Below, in pieces: positions 8,769-16,495 of a stretch of DNA of 38,793 nucleotides. The notes below the pieces were generated by a model. It saw only the letters and a list, made by a program, of their open reading frames with translations. It was not told where the DNA came from and ran no database searches. The position numbers and the translations under genes are program-made. The stretch's first letter is position 1; every line of letters starts with the position of its first letter. Origin of the DNA: an uncultured Bacteroidales bacterium (lineage in GTDB: Bacteria > Bacteroidota > Bacteroidia > Bacteroidales > F082); contig CAJOEZ010000016.1 of NCBI GenBank assembly GCA_905233685.1, forward strand, positions 1 through 38,793. Reading direction: 5' to 3'.

Positions 8769-9317
8769 TCAATCATTATAGTTGATTTCCTCCAAATTCT
8801 CCTGGATCATCTCCTTCAGGTATTTCATGATGCTGACGTCGGTCATCGGCATCCCGTCGAGGGCTTCCTTGATTTCGTCGGTGTCGAAGACAAACTCGCC
8901 GTCGTCGGTGATGTGCTTGTAAATGAAATGGATGTCCTCGTGGGCCGAAAACAGCATCACCAACGAGCCGGCCAAGTCGCCCATGGGCGGACGGTCTAAG
9001 TGGTCATGCTGGAACCAGAAGTTGAGCACGGTGCCCTTGCCGACCTCGCTTTCAATTTTCATGCCGCCACCGGCGTTCTCAGTGTTCATCTTGATAAGTG
9101 GTAACCCTAAACCGACCTTGCGTGTGGTGCGCGAAGTCGTCCAAGGGTCGGTCACTTTGGCCAAAAACTCGGGAGTCATGCCCTTGCCGTTGTCCTTGAT
9201 GGTGAAGGCATAGATGTTGTCTTTCAGGCTGTCGCGGATGGTCAGTTCGACGAGGGTGGAGTTGGCCGCCGTCGAGTTTTCCATCAGGTCGTAAACATGC
9301 ATGGATAATTCTTTCAT
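8769..9317 (-). CDS. GHKL-family ATP-binding protein (histidine-kinase-like ATPase)
   Basis: 182 residues. Residues 1-110 form a stand-alone GHKL ATPase: N-box-like helix HVYDLMENSTAA, G1 box D42-NGKGM, and the lid GLGLPLIKM. There is no His phosphoacceptor or sensor domain, as in anti-sigma-factor-type kinases. The C-terminal ~70 residues are acidic and unfamiliar. It is the third gene of a DRTGG - PHP - GHKL run with only a 6-base gap behind the PHP gene. In other fermentative anaerobes this trio flanks [FeFe]-hydrogenase subunit genes (from general knowledge); its biochemical role is unsettled. It converges on the DUF58 gene with 12 bases between them. Confidence 0.85.
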   Translation of the reverse strand: MKELSMHVYDLMENSTAANSTLVELTIRDSLKDNIYAFTIKDNGKGMTPEFLAKVTDPWTTSRTTRKVGLGLPLIKMNTENAGGGMKIESEVGKGTVLNFWFQHDHLDRPPMGDLAGSLVMLFSAHEDIHFIYKHITDDGEFVFDTDEIKEALDGMPMTDVSIMKYLKEMIQENLEEINYND

Positions 9318-9323
9318 AGTCGT

Positions 9324-10100
9324 TTATCCGTATAAAAGTTGTAGTTTTTCCTTGGGTTCAGTGTCAATGTAGCGTCCGTCCTCGCCGTGGAGGGTGCGGC
9401 GGAACTCGTCGAAGGTTTTGTCGTACATGTGTAGCACGCAATGCACCTCGCCGATGATGTGGAGGAAGTGCGCGTCGCTGCTCTTGGTGAAGGTAAATTT
9501 CTTCAGGTAGGCGTATTTCTTCAGAAAATCAGGTTTGGTGACGTGCTTCGAGATTTCCAAAGCGTCGGCCTTGATGTCGGGCGGAATGAAACCCAACTGG
9601 CTGATGAGACTGCTTGCCGGTTTGTTCACGTGTGCCGGGACAAACAGTCCGCCGATTTCATGCACCACGTCATAAAGTTGGTCCAAATCCGCGTCAAGCG
9701 CCGACCACAGCAGCCATTCCTCGTCGCCGACGATTTCCTCGTTTTCATCGACAATGAGCTGGTAGCCAACTTTTTCCTCATCCAAAGGGATGTGGGGAAG
9801 GTGCTCGTCGAGAAACTCTTGGAACTTGTCCAATTGCTCGTCGGTCTCGAAATAGGCGAGGGCATGGGCTTCTTCTTGCGTGGTGATTTCAACGCCACCG
9901 ATGACGAGGATGCCGTTTTCGCGCCCGATTTTTTGCGTCACCTTCACCTGTCGCGTGGTATTGTGGTCGCAGATGGCGATGACGTCTAAGTGCAGTTTCT
10001 TGGCCTGCTCGACGATGGCTGAGGGACTCATATAGAGGTCGCCGCACGGCGAAAGCACCGTGTGTATGTGGAGGTCGGCTCTATATGCGTTTAATTCCAT
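9324..10100 (-). CDS. PHP-domain metal-dependent phosphoesterase
   Basis: 258 residues. The N-terminus is a PHP fold: D9-LHIHT with H11 and H13, then CDHNTTRQ, a later conserved E (GGVEITTQEEAHALAYF), PAHVNKP and SSDAHFLH. This is the TrpH-like group of phosphoesterases, some of which cleave nucleotides; the substrate here is unknown. An upstream in-frame ATG at 10133 would add 11 residues encoded by a palindromic repeat, so the ATG at 10100 (MELNAYRADLHIH) is the better start. Lies between the DRTGG and GHKL genes in one operon. Confidence 0.88.
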   Translation of the reverse strand: MELNAYRADLHIHTVLSPCGDLYMSPSAIVEQAKKLHLDVIAICDHNTTRQVKVTQKIGRENGILVIGGVEITTQEEAHALAYFETDEQLDKFQEFLDEHLPHIPLDEEKVGYQLIVDENEEIVGDEEWLLWSALDADLDQLYDVVHEIGGLFVPAHVNKPASSLISQLGFIPPDIKADALEISKHVTKPDFLKKYAYLKKFTFTKSSDAHFLHIIGEVHCVLHMYDKTFDEFRRTLHGEDGRYIDTEPKEKLQLLYG

Positions 10101-10112
10101 AATATTGTGCTG

Positions 10113-10146
10113 GTTGTAGAGACGCATGGCCATGCGTCTCTACAAC
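10113..10146. repeat. 34-bp perfect palindrome, GTAGAGAC type
   Basis: A perfect inverted repeat whose arms contain TTGTAGAGACGCATGG and its complement, with no loop. It sits in the 52-base gap between the DRTGG and PHP genes. Looser copies occur at 22603-22632 and 22834-22857. Similar GTAGAGAC...GTCTCTAC palindromes are dispersed in some cyanobacterial and Bacteroidetes genomes (recollection). It would form a strong hairpin in the operon mRNA. Confidence 0.85.
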
Positions 10147-10152
10147 GCGCAA

Positions 10153-10491
10153 TTATTTGTTGTTTAACAGGTTATAAACCAACCCAGCAATCTCATACGT
10201 CGGCAGCGAGGTCTGCAAGATGGGCAAATCCTCGTCGTTGCTCTGCTCGATGGTCTCGTCGTTGGGCACGAGGTTTTTCACGAGGATGATGCAGGCCAGT
10301 TCCTTCAGCGAGGCCACGGCCATCACGTTCTTGTGGGTTTGGAGGGTAATCCAGATGTTGCCTTCCATGGCGTTGCCCATCACGTCGCTCAAAAGGTCGC
10401 TGATGTAGCAGCCATCTATCTCTCTGTCAAGGCCGTTCGCGCCCGAAAGGACCTTGAGGTTCAGTTTTTCAACTAATTCTTGTACTTTCAT
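10153..10491 (-). CDS. DRTGG domain-containing protein
   Basis: 112 residues, one DRTGG-type domain: LDREIDGCYISDLLSDVMGN, then EGNIWITLQTHKNVMAVA and a hydrophobic strand AGIILV-like segment (ACIILVKNL). Stand-alone copies next to [FeFe]-hydrogenase genes are common in fermenters and are thought to be regulatory or to bind a nucleotide; this is family knowledge. First gene of a three-gene operon with the PHP and GHKL genes, with a probable promoter just upstream (10534-10541). No hydrogenase gene lies inside the window. Confidence 0.88.
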   Translation of the reverse strand: MKVQELVEKLNLKVLSGANGLDREIDGCYISDLLSDVMGNAMEGNIWITLQTHKNVMAVASLKELACIILVKNLVPNDETIEQSNDEDLPILQTSLPTYEIAGLVYNLLNNK

Positions 10492-10533
10492 TTTGTATCG
10501 GTTTTAGATTTTGTTTTGTCAATAAAAGGACTG

Positions 10534-10541
10534 CAAATTTA
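10534..10541 (-). promoter_or_regulatory. Promoter -7 box of the DRTGG-PHP-GHKL operon
   Basis: TAAATTTG on the minus strand, 42 bases before the ATG. No clear TTG lies at the right distance upstream, so only the -7 element is supported. Confidence 0.45.
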
Positions 10542-10588
10542 GGAAATCATTAGATTCGACGAAACGATGTAAGTCAAATATTTCATTA

Positions 10589-12904
10589 TTACGGCACCAA
10601 CTCAAACTCAATGCCCACACTCCAAGGCGAGGGCTGGTTGTTCGGACTGCCAATCAGGAAGTCGTCTTTGGTGATGACGGGCGACAGGCGGTAGCTGCCG
10701 TAAACGCCGATGTTGAGCATATTGCCAACGCTGTAGCTGAGGCGCGTGGTGGCACCGTATTCGAAGAGGTTCATAGCCTTGCAGCCGTTGTATATGCTAA
10801 TCACTTTGTTGTTGTAAGGCTGAGTCGGGTTGCCTCCTTCGTCCTGCCAAGGGACGTTGTCAACCACTTTCACACTGCGTGTGGCATTGATTCCGCCGTA
10901 AACGCCCAAGTCCCAGTTGATGCCCCAAAGGCGGATGACAACGCGCTGCATCAACTCGCCGCGTACTTGCATGTTGCGCATGATGGTCATGCGGTCGGCC
11001 GCTTCCATGGCGCCGGGAATCTGACTCGTGGTCACAAAACGGTTGAAGTCGAGGCCGAGGCCCATACCTATTTTATAAGACTTGCCGTAGAACCAGCGGC
11101 GACCGAAGGCAAAATGACGGCTGAAACCGCCGTTCCAGGTGCTGCTGGGCAGGTTGTAGTCATACTGGAAAAAAGTCGAGGCTTGCCAGCCTTCTTCTTT
11201 CACTTTTTTGAAAGTTCCGTTTTGGCTGTTGCTCTTGTTGGAAAGCAGATTAATGTCGCCGCCCATGCCGCTGATGGGGCAGGAGTCGTAGAAGCCGTTA
11301 TAACTGACATTCAGTTTCTTACCCTCGCCGAAGTCCTTGTTTTTCAAAATGATACCAGCCGCTGCGGGACCTACCTTATAATAACCGAGCAATACGCCGT
11401 CGGCACCTTCCACGCTGATGAAAACATCTTGTTTTTCAATGACTTCTGGTATGTCAATGCGCACACCGTCCTTTTCCTGAACGAGATTGAAGGAACGCTC
11501 AGCGGGCTTCAGTTCGTTGGTGAAGTAGGCGGCTTGGGGAACGCCATAGCCGAAGGCATAGTCATAATAAGGATAGAGGTCGCATGATTTTTGGATTTCG
11601 GTCTTCATCTGAAGGGCGGTCAGGTCGCGCTTGGTTTGCCAGGCGCAGGCACAGAAACCGGCCGTCAGCGGGCTGGAGAATGAGGTGCCGTCGGCTTCGG
11701 TGAAACCGCCTTTAGGATTGGCCACCTTGGCATGACCGAAGGCTATCACATCGGGCTTGCGGCGTTTGTCGGCGGTCGGGCCATAGGAGCTGAAGCTGAT
11801 GTGGCGGTAGTTATCCAAGCTAGCTTCGATGCCGCCTACGCAAAGCACGTTCTCCGCGTCGGCGGGCGTGATGATGGTCATCCAGCGTTTGTCGTCGCCT
11901 TCGTTGCCGGCGGAGTTACAGATGAGGATGCCTTTTTCAACGGCCTTGTTGGCGGCTTTGGCCACGTAGGAATTGCCGTTCATGTCTTTGGTCCAGTGGC
12001 GTTCTTTGCCGTAGCCGAGCGAGCTGTTGATGATATCGGCGCCGTTCTTGTCGGCCCATTCCGCGCCTTGCGCCCACCACACTTCTTCCTTGAACGGCTC
12101 TGGGTCGATTTCGGTGCGGGCTAAGAGAAATTCGGCGCCCGTGGCGAGGCCGAGTTTCTGTCCTTCCTTATTAATACCCGCGATACAGCTCAGCACCATG
12201 GTGCCGTGGGTGCTCCAACCATACACATCCTCTTTCTTGTTGGGGAAGTTGTAAGTCTTGAGAATCTGGTTGTTATCGCGCAGATGCTGGAAAGCGGGGT
12301 GGGTGTTCACCTTTGGGAAACCGCCGTCCATCACGCAGATGCGGAGGCCTTTGCCGTCGATGCCGTGGTCGATGAAGTGCTGGCCGCCGAAACGCTTGAG
12401 TTGGTCGGTGAGGATGTCGTCAGTTTCCTCGCTGTAGTCATTGCGAGCGAAGCGTGGCAATCCAGAATCGTCAAGTGTGGATTGACTTGGCGTCGAATCT
12501 TCGATTTGCTTCGTCGTACCTCCTCGCAATGACGGGTTGGACGTTACTGTTCCATTGGAAACGATTTCCTGAACACGCTCCACAAAAGGCAGTTGTGCAA
12601 TCAAGGCAGCATTGTCGTCGGTGGCTTCAATGCCGAGGGCATTGAGCCAGCGCGACTCGCCGAAAACATCTGTGGCATAGGCGTTTACAGTGCCGACATA
12701 GCTGTCGTTCAGCGGGTAGTTGCTGATGTCGTAAAGGTCGGCGCCGCAGCGGTTGTAACGCTCGATGGCTTTGGCATCGAAGTAGGAGTAGGGGTCAAAT
12801 TGGGTGTCGTTCTTGTCGGTGAAGAACACCCAATAGCACTTGTTTTGGGCCATTCCTGCCGTGGTGAGCAGCGCTAAAATGGCAAGGAGTAATTGTTTTT
12901 TCAT
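10589..12904 (-). CDS. S8 (subtilisin-like) serine peptidase with barrel-like C-terminus
   Basis: 771-residue exported protease. Signal peptide 1-19 (cleavage after AGMA), a prodomain-like region to ~115, then the catalytic domain with D193 (VMDGG), H233 (STHGT), oxyanion N334 (SAGNEG) and S408 (GTSFSSP). There is no T9SS sorting domain. Instead the last ~200 residues are alternating, aromatic-rich strands (AFGRRWFYGKSYKIGMGLGL, WDLGVYGGIN, LNIGVYGSYRL) ending GIEFELVP, resembling an outer-membrane beta-barrel. Residues ~125-156 are encoded by a palindromic repeat (12437-12533) and look foreign to the family. The gene follows the acyltransferase by 7 bases and shares its promoter. Confidence 0.92.
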   Translation of the reverse strand: MKKQLLLAILALLTTAGMAQNKCYWVFFTDKNDTQFDPYSYFDAKAIERYNRCGADLYDISNYPLNDSYVGTVNAYATDVFGESRWLNALGIEATDDNAALIAQLPFVERVQEIVSNGTVTSNPSLRGGTTKQIEDSTPSQSTLDDSGLPRFARNDYSEETDDILTDQLKRFGGQHFIDHGIDGKGLRICVMDGGFPKVNTHPAFQHLRDNNQILKTYNFPNKKEDVYGWSTHGTMVLSCIAGINKEGQKLGLATGAEFLLARTEIDPEPFKEEVWWAQGAEWADKNGADIINSSLGYGKERHWTKDMNGNSYVAKAANKAVEKGILICNSAGNEGDDKRWMTIITPADAENVLCVGGIEASLDNYRHISFSSYGPTADKRRKPDVIAFGHAKVANPKGGFTEADGTSFSSPLTAGFCACAWQTKRDLTALQMKTEIQKSCDLYPYYDYAFGYGVPQAAYFTNELKPAERSFNLVQEKDGVRIDIPEVIEKQDVFISVEGADGVLLGYYKVGPAAAGIILKNKDFGEGKKLNVSYNGFYDSCPISGMGGDINLLSNKSNSQNGTFKKVKEEGWQASTFFQYDYNLPSSTWNGGFSRHFAFGRRWFYGKSYKIGMGLGLDFNRFVTTSQIPGAMEAADRMTIMRNMQVRGELMQRVVIRLWGINWDLGVYGGINATRSVKVVDNVPWQDEGGNPTQPYNNKVISIYNGCKAMNLFEYGATTRLSYSVGNMLNIGVYGSYRLSPVITKDDFLIGSPNNQPSPWSVGIEFELVP
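12437..12533. repeat. 97-bp palindromic element GTCATTGCGAG...CTCGCAATGAC inside the S8 gene
   Basis: Perfect 11-bp terminal inverted repeats GTCATTGCGAG / CTCGCAATGAC, with related inner arms (GAAGC.TGGCAATCC-like left, GCTTCGTCGTACC right) and a partly palindromic core (AGAATCGTC / CGTCGAATCT). It is read in frame as SLRGGTTKQ ... GLPRFARND, peptides typical of this class of dispersed repeat in many bacterial genomes (recollection). It lies in a linker between the prodomain and catalytic domain, so the protein can tolerate it. Confidence 0.85.
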
Positions 12905-12911
12905 GGGATGT

Positions 12912-13514
12912 TTAATTTTCTGATAATGAATTATTTGTTACTTCTGTAGAACGATATTGCTCGTCTAAATTGAAGCCTTCGGGATGCTTGGCTTTCACGT
13001 CTTTGTAGTAATCCCAAATCTCGGCCAAGTCCTTGTCGTAATCGCCTGTGGGATAGAAGATTCGCTCAATGCCGCAAAGTTTTTTCTTGTAGTCGATGAA
13101 GCCGAGGATGATGGGCACGTTGGCGCCTTGAGCGATGACATAGAAACCTCTTTTCCAGTGGTTTACCTTTTTTCGCGTGCCTTCGGGGCAGATGATGAGG
13201 TGGGTGTCCTTGTTTTGGCTGAACATCTCAATCATTTGCTCCACAAGATGGTTTTGGTGGCCTCGATTGACGGGGATGCCGCCCATTTTTTTCAGAATCC
13301 AGCTGACAACCGGAACGAAGAACTCCTTCTTCATCATCACCTTGAACTTGATGCCGTAGTACCAATAGAATCCCAGCCCGACAAAGAAATCCTCAATGGC
13401 GGTGTGGGGCGCGACGATGCAGACGGCGTTGCCCAAGTCGGCGGGGGCTTCATTGACGGTTTTCCATCCTCCCAGTTTAAGGCCGATTTTTCCTATGAAT
13501 TTTTTCAATCCCAT
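12912..13514 (-). CDS. PlsC-like 1-acyl-glycerol-3-phosphate acyltransferase
   Basis: 200-residue membrane-associated acyltransferase. It has the HX4D catalytic motif H37-TAIE-D42 (APHTAIEDFF) and the substrate-binding motif P110-EGTR. A middle block, GGIPVNR, matches the family. Probably transfers an acyl chain to lysophosphatidic acid or a related lipid; the exact acceptor is not evident. Short members like this are a known Bacteroidetes subgroup. The start at 13514 (MGLKKFIGK) fits the family. An in-frame ATG at 13619 would run back through the promoter. Upstream gene of a two-gene unit with the S8 peptidase (7-base gap). Confidence 0.87.
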   Translation of the reverse strand: MGLKKFIGKIGLKLGGWKTVNEAPADLGNAVCIVAPHTAIEDFFVGLGFYWYYGIKFKVMMKKEFFVPVVSWILKKMGGIPVNRGHQNHLVEQMIEMFSQNKDTHLIICPEGTRKKVNHWKRGFYVIAQGANVPIILGFIDYKKKLCGIERIFYPTGDYDKDLAEIWDYYKDVKAKHPEGFNLDEQYRSTEVTNNSLSEN

Positions 13515-13543
13515 ATAGACTGTCAAAATATGTTTTCCGCCTG

Positions 13544-13551
13544 CAAAAATA
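13544..13551 (-). promoter_or_regulatory. Promoter -7 box of the acyltransferase / S8 peptidase unit
   Basis: TATTTTTG on the minus strand, 29 bases before the ATG at 13514. It is divergent from the promoter at 13625; the -33 element is not clear. Confidence 0.5.
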
Positions 13552-13624
13552 CTGTTTTGGGAACAAATCTGTTCCGAAAGGCACTGATTTTTTTCAAAAC
13601 CAGGGTCGATAAAAACCAAAAAAG

Positions 13625-13632
13625 TATCTTTG
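13625..13632 (+). promoter_or_regulatory. Promoter -7 box of the TPR/membrane regulator gene
   Basis: TATCTTTG followed by C, 19 bases before the ATG at 13652. No clear -33 TTTG. Confidence 0.5.
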
Positions 13633-13651
13633 CAGCCACAAACTAAATCAA

Positions 13652-14956
13652 ATGAAAAAAACTATATACCTTATTATATTATCGTTATGGGTTCTGAGCG
13701 GCTGCACCAGTGGTGCTGACACCAAGGTCGAGATGCAGGAAGGGGACACGATCTACACTAGGCAGGCAGCCATAAGTATCTACGCCTATCAGCCTGTTCG
13801 GGCACTGCAAATCCTTGACTCAGCTGTCAATGTGGGCAACCTTAGCCCATGGCAGGCCGATATGTGCAGGGCAAGAATCTACAGCATGAGCCTGATGAAA
13901 GACCAACTCGACTCACTGTTAGGTGGGCCAACGGACGTCCGTTTGGACTCGGCGCGGGTCATCGGCGAACGCCTGTTGATCCACGACTCGGTAAAGGCCA
14001 ATTTGGTTCTAAAGAAAGATGTGCTCGAGGTACTGGCCAATGCTGAACGCATGGATAATGACACGATAGGATGGATGCAGCGATTGATCGAATTGAAAGA
14101 CGTGTGCCTTAAGCAGGGAGCCGAGACCAGCGCCCTGCGCACGGAGGCCGAGATTGGTGCAGCACTACATTGTCTGGGACGTTACGAGGAGGGCATGGCA
14201 AAAATTGACAGCGTAATCAATACACTCAATGCCTTCTTCTTGCGGGAGCCCAACCGAGGCAAGTTCGACGAGCTTGACGCCCTCATCATCACCTTGAGGC
14301 GGAAAAATCTCCTACTCGAATCACACGACCAATATGCCGAGACGCTACCTTTAACCACCCGCATCCTCGAATTGTTGGACAAATACGAGATATATCCAGA
14401 CGACTTCCACGACGGCAGCTATCGAGAGCCGAAAACCGACGAGAAGCGCGCCGACTACATTGCCTTCTACCGCAACCAGGCTCTGAACCACATGATTGCT
14501 GCATATACTTATTTGGGTGAACACGACAACATGCTCACTGCATACGAAAAGTTAGGACTCAGCATGCGCGAAGTGACAGCCCGCGAACATCTCGCCCGTT
14601 ATAACGCCTTGCAGCAGCAGATGGAGGCCGAGCGTCAGCAGGCCAAGGCCAGCCGCGCCAGTCTTAGGGCCTTCGCCATTGGCATTGTCGCGCTGTTAGT
14701 CCTCGTTTTTGCCGTCGTTGTCATCTGGAAAAACAGGGCCATCAGTCGTAAGAACAGCGTCCTTGTCCAGCAGATTGACGAAGCCATGAACTACAAGGAA
14801 CTCTACTTGAAGGAAAAGCAAGCCCATGAACCTGAACCAGTTGCCGCCGATCTTGACCTCAATGCACTCACCGACGAGCAGTTGTTCCAGCATATCAACG
14901 AGGTCATCGTGCGTGAAAAACTTTTCCTCAATCCCAAAGTCTATGTCTATCCTTAA
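13652..14956 (+). CDS. TPR/transmembrane regulator, C-terminal DNA-binding part missing (truncated)
   Basis: 434 residues. A lipoprotein-like or anchored N-terminus (LSGC, Cys18), an extended helical TPR-like region (~40-325), a coiled segment rich in Q/A/E, one membrane span at ~337-361 and a cytoplasmic tail. The tail ends LTDEQLFQHINEVIVREKLF then LNPK, which in Bacteroidetes relatives leads directly into an AraC-type helix-turn-helix of roughly 100 residues (recollection). Here it instead runs into VYVYP and a stop. The last codons belong to the opposite-strand nuclease-like gene, so the gene is cut at about 14,935-14,945. As it stands it can sense but not bind DNA, and is probably a pseudogene. 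Confidence 0.8.
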   Translation: MKKTIYLIILSLWVLSGCTSGADTKVEMQEGDTIYTRQAAISIYAYQPVRALQILDSAVNVGNLSPWQADMCRARIYSMSLMKDQLDSLLGGPTDVRLDSARVIGERLLIHDSVKANLVLKKDVLEVLANAERMDNDTIGWMQRLIELKDVCLKQGAETSALRTEAEIGAALHCLGRYEEGMAKIDSVINTLNAFFLREPNRGKFDELDALIITLRRKNLLLESHDQYAETLPLTTRILELLDKYEIYPDDFHDGSYREPKTDEKRADYIAFYRNQALNHMIAAYTYLGEHDNMLTAYEKLGLSMREVTAREHLARYNALQQQMEAERQQAKASRASLRAFAIGIVALLVLVFAVVVIWKNRAISRKNSVLVQQIDEAMNYKELYLKEKQAHEPEPVAADLDLNALTDEQLFQHINEVIVREKLFLNPKVYVYP

Positions 14957-16336
14957 ATTAAAATTGTTGTCAGAGTAAATCAATGCAACATCTGGTTCAT
15001 AAGGCCTCACTCCATTTTGAGGAAGAATATTTACGTCCCCTAACACCTGAATTTTATTTCCAAAATACTTTTTCAGTTCATTTTCAAAAAGAGACTCCGT
15101 ATAGCCTCTACGTGCTATTGTTCTTCTTCTATATGGCCACACAACACATCCTTTTTGAGGCATTCTTACAATTGCATAATAGCCTTTTTCTGTCTTGACT
15201 TGCGAAATATCATAATTAACAAAAAGAAGTTCCTCATCTTGTGGTATTCCAATGTCCTTTTTGCTGTTATAATCTATCTTGATGTCCTCATATTTTTTCT
15301 TGAAATCTTCAGTAACATAATTGAGGTTCTCATCAATATAACATATCTTTGATTCTATTTGCTCGATATTGTTTGAATCAACTAAAGATGGTAACTCTTT
15401 GATGCTTTTTTCAATTTCTTGTTTCTTTATTTTTTCTTGTTTCTTTCGCTCTTCCTCCGCTTTTTCTTTTTTCTTTTTTTCAATCAGTGCCAGCATCTCA
15501 TCTCTGTCATAACCTTTTAGAAAACTAATATATGTAATGAGCGGTTTTTTATCTTTGTTTTTCTCTATGATGTTTTTGCAAACTTCTTTCAAATGATGGT
15601 TGTCGGTTTGCATTTCTACAACGATTATATGTCGATTGTCAAATTGAGGATACCTATAATAATCTAGTTCTTTCTCATCAAACCAAGCATCGGCTGCTGG
15701 ATCACAAATCTCTAATGTTGGTGACAAATCGTAAAACGATTTATAACAGCCAAAATTTGGCATAACTTTGGGACCAACATCTCGACATTTTTGAGTAAAC
15801 TCGGATTGCTCTTTTTCCCATTGATCAAATCCAAGAGAGGTTTTGTAATATCCTTCATATTGTCTAATATCGTTTTCATGCGCAATTATTGCTTCAGAAG
15901 TATATGATCTGTTTTCTTCCTTCCACTTTTTTATTCCATGAGGATAATCGCCAGCAATAGATGCGACCTTTTTAGCAGTCTCTTTTCTCTCTTTCTCTTC
16001 TTGTTGCAATCTTTCTTCTTCATTACGCCATAACTCTATTGGACGTTCAATAACTTTTTCAGCAATTTCGAGGTCGGACAAAGAATACAAGAAACTCTTT
16101 CCTTTATTGATTTCTACTATAAACTGTTTATATGCTAATGGAAAAAGCCCTTTTATTTCTTTCGCTTTCTTTTCCTTTTTCTCTTTTATAGAAGACTGTA
16201 TCCACATGTATAATAGATAACCTCCACCTATCACGATTGCACAAATAGCATAAAACAATAAAGGATGAATCCCTACTTCAAATGTTAGGAAAAAACATAC
16301 AACAAATAGAATTACTATAAGAAGACCTTTTTTCAT
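14696..16336 (-). CDS. Membrane-anchored coiled-coil protein with nuclease-like C-terminal domain, 3' end chimeric
   Basis: The reading frame is 546 codons, but only the first ~466 look native. Two N-terminal hydrophobic helices (~4-22 and ~25-47) precede long lysine/glutamate coiled coils (~55-130 and ~285-320). Residues ~390-466 are a domain with GCVVWPYRRRTIARRGYTES, VLGDVNILP and RPYEPDVAL then LRIDID, resembling the PD-(D/E)xK-like end of uncharacterised Bacteroidetes proteins, where I expect an acidic IDIEIDE stretch. Just after LRIDID the frame enters the antisense strand of the TPR regulator gene, so the remaining ~80 residues are an artefact of the junction. Lower GC than its neighbours suggests transfer. 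A defence function is a guess. Confidence 0.65.
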   Translation of the reverse strand: MKKGLLIVILFVVCFFLTFEVGIHPLLFYAICAIVIGGGYLLYMWIQSSIKEKKEKKAKEIKGLFPLAYKQFIVEINKGKSFLYSLSDLEIAEKVIERPIELWRNEEERLQQEEKERKETAKKVASIAGDYPHGIKKWKEENRSYTSEAIIAHENDIRQYEGYYKTSLGFDQWEKEQSEFTQKCRDVGPKVMPNFGCYKSFYDLSPTLEICDPAADAWFDEKELDYYRYPQFDNRHIIVVEMQTDNHHLKEVCKNIIEKNKDKKPLITYISFLKGYDRDEMLALIEKKKKEKAEEERKKQEKIKKQEIEKSIKELPSLVDSNNIEQIESKICYIDENLNYVTEDFKKKYEDIKIDYNSKKDIGIPQDEELLFVNYDISQVKTEKGYYAIVRMPQKGCVVWPYRRRTIARRGYTESLFENELKKYFGNKIQVLGDVNILPQNGVRPYEPDVALIYSDNNFNLRIDIDFGIEEKFFTHDDLVDMLEQLLVGECIEVKIGGNWFRFMGLLFLQVEFLVVHGFVNLLDKDAVLTTDGPVFPDDNDGKNED

Positions 16337-16382
16337 AAGTTACATTACGTTATCCTTTCATTCATTACTTATGAATAAAATT

Positions 16383-16410
16383 GGCCTCAAAATTACAAAA
16401 TAATTCGATT
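16383..16410 (-). promoter_or_regulatory. 28-bp duplicated promoter module, copy 1 (before the nuclease-like gene)
   Basis: On the minus strand AATCGAATTATTTTG then TAATTTTG (-7 box, 16395-16388) and AGGCC. It matches 27 of 28 bases with copy 2 at 17370-17397. It lies about 50 bases upstream of the ATG at 16336. Confidence 0.7.
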
Positions 16411-16420
16411 CCAAAAACGA

Positions 16421-16437
16421 TTTACAAGTCTTGTAAA
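16421..16437. terminator. Small palindrome after the broken BRO-N gene, terminator or operator
   Basis: TTTACAAG-T-CTTGTAAA, a perfect 8-bp inverted repeat. On the minus strand it is followed within three bases by TTTTT, so it may be a weak terminator for the BRO-N pseudogene. It also sits just upstream of promoter copy 1 and could be an operator. Confidence 0.35.
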
Positions 16438-16495
16438 ACGAAATACTTTGAAAAAGTCCTAATTCCGCAGCCCAATACAGTCACACAGCATCCAG

